The notes below the pieces were generated by a model. The model saw nothing but the letters and a program-made list of their open reading frames with translations. It was not told the origin of the DNA and ran no database searches. A program made the position numbers and the translations under genes. From NCBI GenBank assembly GCA_016223025.1, contig JACRPU010000010.1, positions 16,537 to 80,536 on the forward strand: a stretch of 64,000 nucleotides of DNA. Direction: 5' to 3'. Below are positions 39,472 through 48,793 of the stretch, piece after piece. Position 1 is the stretch's first letter. The number at the start of each line of letters is the position of its first letter. This DNA comes from Nitrosomonadales bacterium. Its GTDB lineage: Bacteria; Pseudomonadota; Gammaproteobacteria; Burkholderiales; Gallionellaceae.

Positions 39472-42171
39472 CTAACATTGCACCGCCGGTTTGGATGCCC
39501 GCAGCCATTCCCGCACCGGCATTAAATCATCCCAATCCACAGTCGCACCAAGGCTGCCATCGTCTTTCACGACGCGCAGCCGGCTCTGATCCCTGGTGAG
39601 AAACAACACCTTTCCGTAATACTTGGGAATACGCCGCGCCTTGCGCGAAGCGTCCTTCGTACTTTCTTTGGTTTCGATCAACCGTATCATGGACTCATCG
39701 TTTGGCAGGTGAGACAGGCAGACCACAAAATCCGGGTGGAAATAATTCTGATGTTCGCCCCGCACCAGCCGAACGGCGTAAGGCTTGCGATCCGGGTTGC
39801 GGTGCCACCATTCCACAAAATCAGCACGATCCAGCGCCTTGGCAAACTCGCGCTCTTCACCGTTCAGCTTGAGCAAGCTGTCGTATTTCCCGATGCTCAA
39901 TGCACTGCCTGCCAGCGTCATCTGGCGGTCAGCCAGCCATTCGCGCTCATCCAGCACCAGCAAGGTTTCTATCTTCGCCAAATCGTCTTCCGACGGCGGC
40001 AGCACCCCGTAAATATTTTTGTGTGACGCTGCCAGACTCAACGCGACCGGAAACACCATCAAATCCGGCAACGGCGCCGCATCTTCCAGCGTGGTAAATT
40101 CGGCAATGAGGCTTTGCATCAATTCCGCAATACTCTGTGCCTCGCGGCGGATCACCCAATGCGCGGCATCGCGCGCATAGCGCTTTAACTCAGCCTCATG
40201 GGGGCGTGTTTCTTCGTCGAGATGCTCAAACTCTTCCTCGATCAATCCACGCAAACGGCTCGCCAGCACCTCGACGATAATGCGCACGTCTTCGTCCTCC
40301 ACCTGCTGCAAGTTGTGCAGGATACCGATCGCTTCGCGCGCCAGCGCGCTGCGGTCGGTAATCATCAGCACTTCTTCCTCATGGCGTACACCCTTGGTCA
40401 ACTCGGTGTGAACCTCTTTTTCCTTGAGTCTGTTCAACGCCGCGCGCACCGCATTCCGCTTTAACTCGTCAGATATTGGCAAGCGCATCGCCACCGCCTC
40501 CGACACCTTGTTCATGTCCTGCATCACTGGGCGCTGCTCACGCTTGAGCGCGCGCGGCAAGTTGCGGATATTTGAATGAAGGGGGTAAGCGCGTATGCTT
40601 TTTGTACTTAACAGTTCAAGCAACTCGGCCTCGGAGCGTGGTGCCTCATACTTGCGCAAGGGAACGTTTGCCGCCGGCATACGGATTGGCTCATCGAGCC
40701 CATAGCCATCATCTGCATTACCCGACACGGGTAAATTTCCGAACAGATTCTGCTGCGGCCCCGAGGATGCATGAGGGGGAAACTCATGCTCCTGGAAATC
40801 GAATGATGCCTTGCTCTCCGGCAAAGGCAGCCCATAGTCCAACGGTGGCTGATTGGTTTCGCGGTTGGTGTAGACCAGCGCGCCGGAATTGGTCTGTCGC
40901 ACCAGCAGCTTTTCCGTTTGTCCTTCCAGTTGGCTTTTCACCGCGCTGCTGGCTTGCACTGCCGACTCGAAGCCACCCTGCGCCTCCGCATCTGCCAGAT
41001 AAACATAGGCGGTATTCAGGTCTGGAGGGATCGGCATCGGCTTGGGGAATGCCTCGCGAATCGGGCGCGCCACGCGCATCACTCGCCCGATAAACTGCAT
41101 CGCGAAATCCGCATCGTTCACCGGCTTGGTCGAGGCCAGCACAAACGCGCGCGGCGCATCGAACCCCGTGCCCGCCGACTGTTTGAAGATCAGCACTTCC
41201 TTGCTGCTGTCGTTGGCAATCGCCGCCATCAGCACCGGATCGGGATCGTCCGAAGAATGCTTGCCGATCAGCGCCGGATGCACCCCGCACAGATTGATTA
41301 AAGCCTGCTCTGCTTCTTCCACCGTCTTGTCGCCATTCGCCACCTGCACCAGCAGTAATGGCGTCAACGGCACACCCGCTGCCTGCAACTGTTTCTTGAG
41401 GCGCTGCGAGCGTTTCCATGCTTGGCGTAATACGGTTTGCTTCAAGTCCGCCACCGTCTGCACGCTCTGACGCAAGTCGTACACCACCGCCTCGATATAG
41501 CGTTTATTCAGCCGCGCATTCACCACCTCGTCGCGGCTGGCGGCAAAATTCTCGTAAGCACTCTTGCCTGCCGCGTTCAAAAACTCCAGCAGCCGTTCAT
41601 CCTTCGGCGTTGCTGTCGCCATGATTAAAAAATCCGCATTCAGCCAGTGTGCAAATTTGCCAAACTCCGTAGTCTTGTCCAATCCGATGTGCGCCTCGTC
41701 CACCACCAGCCCGATAGACAGCTCCTGCGCTTTTGCCCGCGCGACAAACTCCGCCAGCGTGCGCGTGTCGTCATCGGCATTCGAGTTATAGCCCGTCTTG
41801 CGGTCGGTTGCTTTTGCCACGCCTTGCGCGGTGGAGAGCAACACCATGCCGGGGCGCGCATCCTGATTGCGTCCGCGCGCCAACATCACCGGAATCAACC
41901 CGGCACAATTCGCCGCCAGCGCATCCTCGGTCTGCTGCACCAGATTCACGAACGGCACGAACCACAGCCACAGCGTGGGACGCGCCGCGCTCACCGCTTC
42001 CAGCACACGCGAAATGATGAAGGTCTTGCCCGACCCCGTCGGCGCGCGCAGCAAACAGGGCGGCGCGGCATCGCGCAACAGCGCGCGCGTCATGCCTTCC
42101 ACAAGCGCGCCTTGAAACGCCTCAGGCTCGATGGCCGCCGACTGCGCTGCGATGATGTCGCGTGTGGTCAT
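39472..42171 (-). CDS. Type III restriction enzyme, Res subunit
   Basis: An ATP-dependent helicase-nuclease that pairs with Mod to cut foreign DNA. It has 899 residues: SF2 helicase with Walker A LRAPTGSGKT, DEAH box in GLVVDEAH and motif III MATATP. A C-terminal PD-(D/E)xK-like site is visible in FHPDFVV followed by LIETKES. It starts about 160 bases after the mod stop, the gap being a palindromic repeat. Intact as far as can be seen. Confidence 0.92.
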   Translation of the reverse strand: MTTRDIIAAQSAAIEPEAFQGALVEGMTRALLRDAAPPCLLRAPTGSGKTFIISRVLEAVSAARPTLWLWFVPFVNLVQQTEDALAANCAGLIPVMLARGRNQDARPGMVLLSTAQGVAKATDRKTGYNSNADDDTRTLAEFVARAKAQELSIGLVVDEAHIGLDKTTEFGKFAHWLNADFLIMATATPKDERLLEFLNAAGKSAYENFAASRDEVVNARLNKRYIEAVVYDLRQSVQTVADLKQTVLRQAWKRSQRLKKQLQAAGVPLTPLLLVQVANGDKTVEEAEQALINLCGVHPALIGKHSSDDPDPVLMAAIANDSSKEVLIFKQSAGTGFDAPRAFVLASTKPVNDADFAMQFIGRVMRVARPIREAFPKPMPIPPDLNTAYVYLADAEAQGGFESAVQASSAVKSQLEGQTEKLLVRQTNSGALVYTNRETNQPPLDYGLPLPESKASFDFQEHEFPPHASSGPQQNLFGNLPVSGNADDGYGLDEPIRMPAANVPLRKYEAPRSEAELLELLSTKSIRAYPLHSNIRNLPRALKREQRPVMQDMNKVSEAVAMRLPISDELKRNAVRAALNRLKEKEVHTELTKGVRHEEEVLMITDRSALAREAIGILHNLQQVEDEDVRIIVEVLASRLRGLIEEEFEHLDEETRPHEAELKRYARDAAHWVIRREAQSIAELMQSLIAEFTTLEDAAPLPDLMVFPVALSLAASHKNIYGVLPPSEDDLAKIETLLVLDEREWLADRQMTLAGSALSIGKYDSLLKLNGEEREFAKALDRADFVEWWHRNPDRKPYAVRLVRGEHQNYFHPDFVVCLSHLPNDESMIRLIETKESTKDASRKARRIPKYYGKVLFLTRDQSRLRVVKDDGSLGATVDWDDLMPVREWLRASKPAVQC

Positions 42172-42191
42172 GATGCAAGTTCCGCGTTGTT

Positions 42192-42321
42192 ATCGTTCCC
42201 ACGCTCCGCGTGGGAATGCCGCCCGTGACGCACCGCGTCGCGACAAACGTGTACTACGTCCAATCCAGAAATCACCGCAGAGCGGTTCTGGATGCATTCC
42301 CACGCGGAGCGTGGGAACGAT
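42192..42321. repeat. 130-base element with 28-bp perfect terminal inverted repeats
   Basis: ATCGTTCCCACGCTCCGCGT (start of the left arm, 42192-42219) is exactly complementary to the arm at 42294-42321. Each arm is itself palindromic (CCCACGC-TCC-GCGTGGG). An inner ATCCAGAA/TTCTGGAT pair nests inside. It is wedged between mod and res and may influence res expression. Confidence 0.9.
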
Positions 42322-42331
42322 GAGAAACCGC

Positions 42332-44350
42332 TCATATCGCACTCCCTCTTTGCCCGCTCAACAACGCATCCATCAAGCTATAGCAATTCGCCTCCACCCC
42401 GCGCGCGGCAAGCTGTTCGCTCAATGTTTTAGGGCGAGTGGAATATATTGCCAGCCTGGCCACACCATGCCGTTGCGGCCAGGCGGCGAGAATTTCTATC
42501 GAAGCATCGTTGACCTCGTTGCACACCAGCAACTCGCAATCTTCCACCCGCCCGAGGCGCTGCACCGCGCCCTCCGATGCGGCGCACACTACGCCCAAGC
42601 GCTTCAACGCCAGCAATTGAAACGCATGAGCCGCATCAATTTCAAAATGCGCGTCGGCGGCTTCCACCTTATCCAGTTGCAGGTAGGCGAATTCGCCGCC
42701 CTGCTCCGGCGTGTAACCCGCACGGCCAGAGTAGCCCTTGATAACGCGGCGCATCCGTTCCGCGCACACATCGCGGCACAGATTCTTGTCCGGCTCCTTG
42801 GTGTTGGCCTCGGTGCTGGAACACAGGATGAAACGGCGCTGCCCGCCATCTTCGGCATTCAGCTCCAGCACCGCTTGCCCGGTGGTGCCGGAACCGGCGA
42901 AGAAATCTAATACGATGTCATTGGGCTGGGTAGCTTGGCGTAGTAATTCTCTAATCAGGGTCGGAGGCTTTGGATATTGGAAAACCTTTGATCCGAGTAC
43001 CTCTTGAATGACTTCCGTGCCCTCACCCGCCTGAGGTGATCGCATAACAACAAAGTCCTCATCGTCGTAGATTTCATTGATTCGCGATATCCATGAGCTA
43101 ACCGGATTGATATGACTCTGCAAATCCACCCAATGTTTCTTAAATAGTGGCCTCCCGAAACCGACAGGTTTGCCAACCCAGAATTCAAGATCGGGAGTAT
43201 CTCTCGTTAGCAATGGACGCTTGCGCTTAGGTGTAACCGGAATGTCACCGCAGTCAATTGCCGCCGTCAGTTCATCAAGTGTGTTCCAAACAACAACTCG
43301 TTCTTCTGTTGGAAACAGAATCTTTTCTCTGCGTATCCACTCCTCCATGGTTTCTGCTTGTAGCGTAGCTGCATTCTCCACTCTCGACTCTGTCGCATAC
43401 GCCCAAACTCGATTTTCATCACACGGATACCATCGCCCTGTTTTGGGGTTATGGACAGGGTAGAAAAGATTTTTGCGCTGAATGCGATCAAAGGCGAGTG
43501 TTAACGGGTCCCCATTCCATGGGCCGCGCGGATCATTGTCCGGGTTCTTATATTTTTTTTGTGTCTTCTCTCGCCCATTAAACGCAAAGGCTTCGCGCGC
43601 ATAGACCAAAATATGTTCATGAACATCACTAAAATTTCTGCCTTTTGCACTCGTTGTATCTCGTGTTCTCCAGACTTGACTACCAACCCGCATCCCCGGA
43701 AACACTTCGTCCATCAGCAGCTCCAGCCGCGCGCGGTTTTCGTCGTTGATGGACACCAGGATCACGCCTTCCGGCGTGAGCAGGTCGCGGGCGAGGGCGA
43801 GCCGCCGATACAAAAATTCCAGCCACTGCGAGTGCCGCCAGCGGTCATTCGCGCCGACATAGTGATCGTTATAGACCCAGTCCTTGTTGCCGGTGTTGTA
43901 TGGCGGGTCGATGTAGATGACGCGGATTTTTCCGGCGTGGGTGGCGCGCAGCAGGCGCAGGGAATCGTAGTTGTCGCCTTCGATGATGAGGTTGCGGTGG
44001 GTGAAACCACCTTCTCCCCCAGCCCCTCTCCCGCCTGCGGGCGAGGGGAGTGTGTAGGTTGGGTTAGCGGGGTCATCGCGTAACCCAACATTGCCATGAG
44101 CCGGAGCGCCGCTTGTCGGGTTACGCCCTGATGGGCTAACCCGACCTACATTGGTGCAACTCCATTCTTCCACCAGACGCGGCAGCACCAGATCGGCATT
44201 CAGCGCCGCATCGCGTTCGATGGCGCTCGCTTCCCAATACAGCCCCAGCTTTTGCTTGGTGAGATGCTCCACCAGCAGGCGGCGCAGTTGCTGCTCGTTC
44301 AGGTGTTCGAGTTGGGCAAGCAGGTTGGCGGCGCGGGGAGAATCGGTCAT
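42332..44350 (-). CDS. Type III DNA methyltransferase, Mod subunit
   Basis: Recognises and methylates the target adenine and gives Res its specificity. It has 672 residues with catalytic DPPYNTGNKDW before SAM motif FFAGSGTTGQAVL (beta-class order). Residues about 66-116 (TNVGRVSPSGRNP and on) are not family sequence. They correspond to two inverted REP units at 44053-44150, yet the frame is open. The central target-recognition region (about 42950-43680) is clearly AT-richer than the ends, suggesting domain exchange. Confidence 0.92.
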   Translation of the reverse strand: MTDSPRAANLLAQLEHLNEQQLRRLLVEHLTKQKLGLYWEASAIERDAALNADLVLPRLVEEWSCTNVGRVSPSGRNPTSGAPAHGNVGLRDDPANPTYTLPSPAGGRGAGGEGGFTHRNLIIEGDNYDSLRLLRATHAGKIRVIYIDPPYNTGNKDWVYNDHYVGANDRWRHSQWLEFLYRRLALARDLLTPEGVILVSINDENRARLELLMDEVFPGMRVGSQVWRTRDTTSAKGRNFSDVHEHILVYAREAFAFNGREKTQKKYKNPDNDPRGPWNGDPLTLAFDRIQRKNLFYPVHNPKTGRWYPCDENRVWAYATESRVENAATLQAETMEEWIRREKILFPTEERVVVWNTLDELTAAIDCGDIPVTPKRKRPLLTRDTPDLEFWVGKPVGFGRPLFKKHWVDLQSHINPVSSWISRINEIYDDEDFVVMRSPQAGEGTEVIQEVLGSKVFQYPKPPTLIRELLRQATQPNDIVLDFFAGSGTTGQAVLELNAEDGGQRRFILCSSTEANTKEPDKNLCRDVCAERMRRVIKGYSGRAGYTPEQGGEFAYLQLDKVEAADAHFEIDAAHAFQLLALKRLGVVCAASEGAVQRLGRVEDCELLVCNEVNDASIEILAAWPQRHGVARLAIYSTRPKTLSEQLAARGVEANCYSLMDALLSGQRGSAI
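44053..44150. repeat. Pair of inverted REP units inside mod
   Basis: Unit A (44053-44090) starts TGTAGGTTGGGTTAGC and ends GCGTAACCCAACA. Unit B (44114-44150) is its inverted relative, TGTCGGGTTACGCCC...GGGCTAACCCGACCTACA. Next to them a CCCTCTCCCGCCTGCGGGCG hairpin (about 44025) belongs to another intergenic family. The paired inverted layout matches BIME-type repeats. Confidence 0.85.
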
Positions 44351-44405
44351 GTTTGTGCGTAGTTATATGGCATCGCCGTCGGCATGTTTCCCTACAGCGA
44401 AACCA

Positions 44406-45107
44406 TCACGCCCGCCCCTCGATGTCTCTGGAAATGTTTTGCAATGCCCGCAGCGGATCAGCCGCGCGGGTGATCGGGCGGCCTATCACGAGATAGCTGG
44501 AACCCGCTTCCAGTGCGGCGCGCGGCGTCATGATCCGCGACTGGTCGTCTGCCGCAGCATCTGCCGGACGGATGCCGGGCGTGACCAGGCAGAATTCGTT
44601 TCCACATTCGCGGCGCAGCAGGGCCGCTTCCTGCGCGGAGCACACCGCACCGTCCAGCCCGCTGGCGCGCGCCAGTGCGGCCAGGCGCAGCACCAACCCG
44701 GCAGGCGCGGCGGCGATGCCAATCTCGGCCAAATCCTCCTGCGCCATGCTGGTGAGCACGGTCACGGCGATCAGCATGGGAGGGCGCTCCGCCTGCGCCA
44801 CTGCCTCGCGCGCCGCTTCCATCATTTTGCGCCCGCCCAGCGCATGCACGTTCACCATCCACACACCCAATGCGGCGGCGGCCTTGCAGGCCTGCGCCGC
44901 AGTGTTGGGGATGTCGTGGAATTTCAGGTCGAGAAAAATCTCGAACCCGCGCCGCATGAGCTGCTCCACCAGTTGCGGCCCTTCCGCCGTAAACAGCTCC
45001 TTGCCCACCTTGAGGCGGCACAGCGCGGGTTCCAGCCGCGCCACCAGATCCAGCGCGGGCGCGGCTTGCGGGTAATCGAGCGCGACGATGATTTTCGGGT
45101 CGGTCAT
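44406..45107 (-). CDS. pyrF: Orotidine 5'-phosphate decarboxylase
   Basis: Makes UMP from OMP. A 233-residue TIM barrel with the catalytic [10 protein letters not shown] motif and phosphate-binding VTPGIRP. Its ATG overlaps the lapB stop (ATGA), so the two are coupled. The restriction-modification island starts just beyond its 3' end. Confidence 0.97.
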   Translation of the reverse strand: MTDPKIIVALDYPQAAPALDLVARLEPALCRLKVGKELFTAEGPQLVEQLMRRGFEIFLDLKFHDIPNTAAQACKAAAALGVWMVNVHALGGRKMMEAAREAVAQAERPPMLIAVTVLTSMAQEDLAEIGIAAAPAGLVLRLAALARASGLDGAVCSAQEAALLRRECGNEFCLVTPGIRPADAAADDQSRIMTPRAALEAGSSYLVIGRPITRAADPLRALQNISRDIEGRA

Positions 45108-46279
45108 ACGGTCAATCCGTTTTCTTCGCTGCGTCGCGGCGAATAGGTCTCCCATCCGTGGCAGGCCGGGCAATGCCAGTAAAACTGGCGGGCCTTGAAA
45201 CCGCAATTGGTGCAGCGGTACATCGCCAGCGGGCGCGTGCGCTGATGCACCAGATTCTTCACCATTTCCACGTCGGCGCGGCGGTCGTCGGGTATATCCA
45301 GCAGGCGCGCTTCCAGCAGTTTGTCCAGCCCGAGCAGGGTCGGGTTGCGCTGCAATTCGTCGCGCACCAGCTTGTATGCCGCTTCCGCGCCATCGCGGTG
45401 CAGGATGGCGTAAAACAGCACGTTCATCAAATCCAGCGAGGGGTAGCGGGCGAGGTATCCTTGCAGCGCGGCGATGCCCGCTTCGGTGCGGTCGCTCTGG
45501 CGGCAGGCTTCCAGCAGGCGTTCCGCCACCAGCGGGAGATACTGCGCATCCTGCTGCTCGATGCGCTTCCATGTCTCGATGGCATCCGCGTAGTTGTGAG
45601 CCGCATATTCGATATCCCCCAGCATCATGCTGGCGCGCACCGCGTGGGGGTTCCTGACCAGAGCCTGCTTCAAGTGGGTGCGCGCCGTGTCCACACGCTT
45701 GTGCGGCAGTTCGGCGGCGGCCAGCTCGCAGTAGAAGAAGGCCGCTTCCTTGTCGTGCGGCTGGCCGGAAATCGCAGCCAGACGCTGCGTCACGTCAATC
45801 GCCTTGAGCCAGTCCTTTTCCTTCTGGTACAGCTCCAGCAGAAAGTCCAGCGATGGCTTGGCGTATTGCGTGTCCTGCAAATCCTGGAACAGCGCCTCGG
45901 CGCGGTCCAGTATGCCCGCCTTGAGATAATCCTGCGCCAGCTCGAACAACGCCTGCTGCCGTTTGTCTTCTTCCAGGTCGGCGCGCTCGACCAGGTTCAG
46001 GTGCATGCGCAGGGCGCGGTCCACTTCGCCCCGGCGGCGGAACAGGCTGCCCAGCGCGAAGTGCAGCTCGATCGTCTGCGGGTCAACCTTGACCACCTCG
46101 ATGAATGCCTCGATGGCCTTATCCTGCTGCTCGTTGAGCAGGAAGTTGAGCCCCTGAAAGTAGGAGCGCGGCAGGGCGCTGGATTCGGACAGCAACTGCT
46201 TGATGTCTATGCGCGCCGCCAGCCACCCCATGCCGAAAAACAGCGGGAAGACCAGCAACATCCACGGTTCGAATTCCAT
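45104..46279 (-). CDS. lapB: LPS assembly protein LapB (YciM)
   Basis: An inner-membrane protein that tunes LPS synthesis by controlling LpxC degradation. It has 391 residues: an N-terminal membrane anchor ([18 protein letters not shown]), a series of TPR repeats, and a C-terminal rubredoxin-like metal site [18 protein letters not shown]. It begins 10 bases after lapA. Confidence 0.96.
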   Translation of the reverse strand: MEFEPWMLLVFPLFFGMGWLAARIDIKQLLSESSALPRSYFQGLNFLLNEQQDKAIEAFIEVVKVDPQTIELHFALGSLFRRRGEVDRALRMHLNLVERADLEEDKRQQALFELAQDYLKAGILDRAEALFQDLQDTQYAKPSLDFLLELYQKEKDWLKAIDVTQRLAAISGQPHDKEAAFFYCELAAAELPHKRVDTARTHLKQALVRNPHAVRASMMLGDIEYAAHNYADAIETWKRIEQQDAQYLPLVAERLLEACRQSDRTEAGIAALQGYLARYPSLDLMNVLFYAILHRDGAEAAYKLVRDELQRNPTLLGLDKLLEARLLDIPDDRRADVEMVKNLVHQRTRPLAMYRCTNCGFKARQFYWHCPACHGWETYSPRRSEENGLTV

Positions 46280-46289
46280 ACCGGTTCAA

Positions 46290-46586
46290 TCAGGAAGGCT
46301 GAATGGGCATCTGCTGCGTTTCGCCGACGCCCGCGAGTTTGTTTTTCAGGCGCAGGTCGCGCTTGAGCGCGGCAATTTCCCTGCGCTGCCGGAAAATGTT
46401 ACCCAGCAAGGCAAGTATGCCAACGCCCATCCCCGCAGCAAAAAAAAGCAGCATGACAACCACCAGCGAAGCATGCCATTCGGAACCGAAGAAATAGCGC
46501 ACCACCACGGGCTGGTCATTCTTCAGCGCGAGGCCGAGCAGCATGAGAAACAGGGCGGCGCGCAACAGCCAAATCAGGTAGGGCAT
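46290..46586 (-). CDS. lapA: LapA-domain membrane protein
   Basis: Partner of LapB in LPS assembly. It has 98 residues with two membrane spans (LIWLLRAALFLMLLGLAL and LVVVMLLFFAAGMGVGILAL) and a cytoplasmic coiled tail (RQRREIAALKRDLRLK). Cotranscribed with lapB. Confidence 0.93.
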   Translation of the reverse strand: MPYLIWLLRAALFLMLLGLALKNDQPVVVRYFFGSEWHASLVVVMLLFFAAGMGVGILALLGNIFRQRREIAALKRDLRLKNKLAGVGETQQMPIQPS

Positions 46587-46702
46587 GGTTTATCCCGCAT
46601 GAAAGCTTTCTGCAACAATAGTGCGAACAGGCAAAAAATCGGCGGCACCATCTTGCGACAGGCCGCCAATTTGCTTGCTCCAGAGCCCCGGCAAGAGCCG
46701 GC

Positions 46703-46990
46703 TCAGGACGGCGGGTAATCCACCCGTTCCCGCAACTCCTTGCCCGCCTTGAAGTGCGGCACGTGCTTGGCCGGCACCTGCACCTTGTCGCCCGATTTGG
46801 GGTTGCGCCCGGTCCGCGGCGGCCGGTAGTTCAGCGAAAAGCTGCCGAAGCCGCGAATTTCGATGCGACCCCCGCGCGCCAGGGTTCCCGACAGGGTGTC
46901 CAGAATCACCTTGACCGCCAGTTCTGCGTCCTTGGCCAACAGTTGCTGGTGGCGCTCCGCCAGCCTGGAGATAAGATCAGAACGTGTCAT
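46703..46990 (-). CDS. ihfB: Integration host factor subunit beta
   Basis: A DNA-bending histone-like protein. It has 95 residues with the arm region [20 protein letters not shown] and the end [14 protein letters not shown]. The ATG at 46990 follows GGAGGGTGCG. It lies 10 bases after rpsA. Confidence 0.97.
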   Translation of the reverse strand: MTRSDLISRLAERHQQLLAKDAELAVKVILDTLSGTLARGGRIEIRGFGSFSLNYRPPRTGRNPKSGDKVQVPAKHVPHFKAGKELRERVDYPPS

Positions 46991-47000
46991 CGCACCCTCC

Positions 47001-48719
47001 TTACGGCGCAGCCTTGTTCGTGTCGAGCTTCGCCTTGAGCAATGCGCCCAGGTTGGTGGTTCCGGCAGCGGCGGCGGCGGTGTTATCCGCTGCGAGCCTC
47101 TGCATGGCGACCGCCTCCTCGGCCCTGTCCAGCGCCTTGACCGACAGGTTGATGCCTCGGTTCTTGCGATCAATATTGATAATCACCGCCTTCACCGCAT
47201 CGCCTTCCTTGAAGTGGTTGCGGATATCCTCGACGCGGTCGACCGACACTTCCGATGCCTTGAGATAGCCCTCGATCTCGCCGTCCAGGGTGATGGCCGC
47301 GCCTTTGGCATCAACCTGCTTGACCAGGCCGTTCACCACGCTGCCCTTGTCGTGCGTCGCGATATAGCTGCTGAAAGGATCGCCATCCATCTGCTTGATG
47401 CCCAGCGAAATGCGCTCGCGCTCCACGTCAATCGCCAGCACCATGGCTTCGATTTCATCGCCCTTCTTGTAGTTGCGCACCGCCTCTTCTCCGGATGCGG
47501 CCCAGGACAGATCCGACAGATGCACCAGGCCGTCAATGCCGCCGTCCAACCCGATGAAAATGCCGAAGTCGGTAATGGATTTGATCTGCCCCTTCACCCT
47601 GTCGCCTTTCTTGTGGTTCAGGGAGAAATCTTCCCACGGGTTGGATTGGCACTGTTTCATGCCGAGAGAGATGCGGCGGCGCTGCTCGTCAATCTCCAGA
47701 ATCATCACCTCGACTTCATCGCCCAACTGCACCACCTTGGAGGGGTGTACGTTCTTGTTGGTCCAATCCATTTCGGATACATGCACCAGGCCCTCGATGC
47801 CCTGCTCGATTTCCACAAACGCGCCGTAATCGGTCAGGTTGGTCACCTTGCCGAACAGGCGGGTGCCTTGCGGATAGCGGCGCGCCAGCCCTGACCAGGG
47901 ATCGTCGCCCATCTGCTTGATGCCGAGGGAAACGCGGTTTTTCTCCTGGTCGAACTTGAGAATCTTGGCCTCGACCTCGTCGCCCACCGTCAGCACTTCC
48001 GAAGGATGCTTGACGCGGCGCCAGGCGAGATCAGTGATATGCAGCAACCCGTCAATGCCGCCCAGATCCACGAACGCGCCGTAGTCGGTGATGTTTTTCA
48101 CGATGCCCTTGACGATCGCGCCTTCCTTCAGGTTGTCCATCAGGGCCTGGCGGTCTGCGCCCGCGCTGGCTTCCAGCACGGCGCGGCGCGAAACCACGAC
48201 GTTGTTGCGCTTGCGGTCCAGCTTGATGACCTTCAGCTCCATGGTCTTGTTTTCGTAAGGCGTGGTGTCCTTGACCGGGCGGATGTCCACCAGCGAGCCG
48301 GGCAGGAAGGCGCGTATGCCGTTCACCATGGCGGTCAGGCCGCCCTTGACCTTGCCGCTGACAAAGCCCTCGACGACGGTACCTTCTTCCATCGCCACCT
48401 CGAGATCGTGCCACGCCGCCAGGCGCTTGGCTTTCTCGCGCGACAGCTTGGTCTCGCCGAAACCGTTTTCCAGCGACTCGATCGCCACGGTGGCAAAATC
48501 GCCCGCCTTGACTTCGACATCACCGGCGGCATTGAGGAATTCCTCGACCGGAATAAAACTCTCGGATTTCAGGCCGGCATTCACTACCACTACGTTGTGA
48601 TCAATGCGCACGATTTGCGCGGTGATCAGCTCTCCCGCGCGCATCTCCTTGCGCGACAGGCTTTCTTCAAACAGGGAGGCAAAACTTTCCAGCTCGGTTA
48701 CGGCAGCATTCGCAATCAT
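47001..48719 (-). CDS. rpsA: 30S ribosomal protein S1
   Basis: Binds mRNA leaders on the small subunit. It has 572 residues with six S1/OB repeats, for example [18 protein letters not shown] and [19 protein letters not shown]. The ATG at 48719 ([13 protein letters not shown]) is preferred over an upstream Met. Downstream of aroA::cmk, as usual in betaproteobacteria. Confidence 0.98.
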   Translation of the reverse strand: MIANAAVTELESFASLFEESLSRKEMRAGELITAQIVRIDHNVVVVNAGLKSESFIPVEEFLNAAGDVEVKAGDFATVAIESLENGFGETKLSREKAKRLAAWHDLEVAMEEGTVVEGFVSGKVKGGLTAMVNGIRAFLPGSLVDIRPVKDTTPYENKTMELKVIKLDRKRNNVVVSRRAVLEASAGADRQALMDNLKEGAIVKGIVKNITDYGAFVDLGGIDGLLHITDLAWRRVKHPSEVLTVGDEVEAKILKFDQEKNRVSLGIKQMGDDPWSGLARRYPQGTRLFGKVTNLTDYGAFVEIEQGIEGLVHVSEMDWTNKNVHPSKVVQLGDEVEVMILEIDEQRRRISLGMKQCQSNPWEDFSLNHKKGDRVKGQIKSITDFGIFIGLDGGIDGLVHLSDLSWAASGEEAVRNYKKGDEIEAMVLAIDVERERISLGIKQMDGDPFSSYIATHDKGSVVNGLVKQVDAKGAAITLDGEIEGYLKASEVSVDRVEDIRNHFKEGDAVKAVIINIDRKNRGINLSVKALDRAEEAVAMQRLAADNTAAAAAGTTNLGALLKAKLDTNKAAP

Positions 48720-48793
48720 TAAGAGTATCCAGAACAAACCCGCTTGGGGCGGGGGGTTGGTTAAAAATCCCGAACGAGGGGCTCGTTGCGGGG

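Noticed and set aside
42192..42321. Inverted repeats here as part of a CRISPR array
   Set aside because: There are only two arms in opposite orientation and no regularly spaced direct repeats. No CRISPR array or cas gene was seen anywhere in the window.
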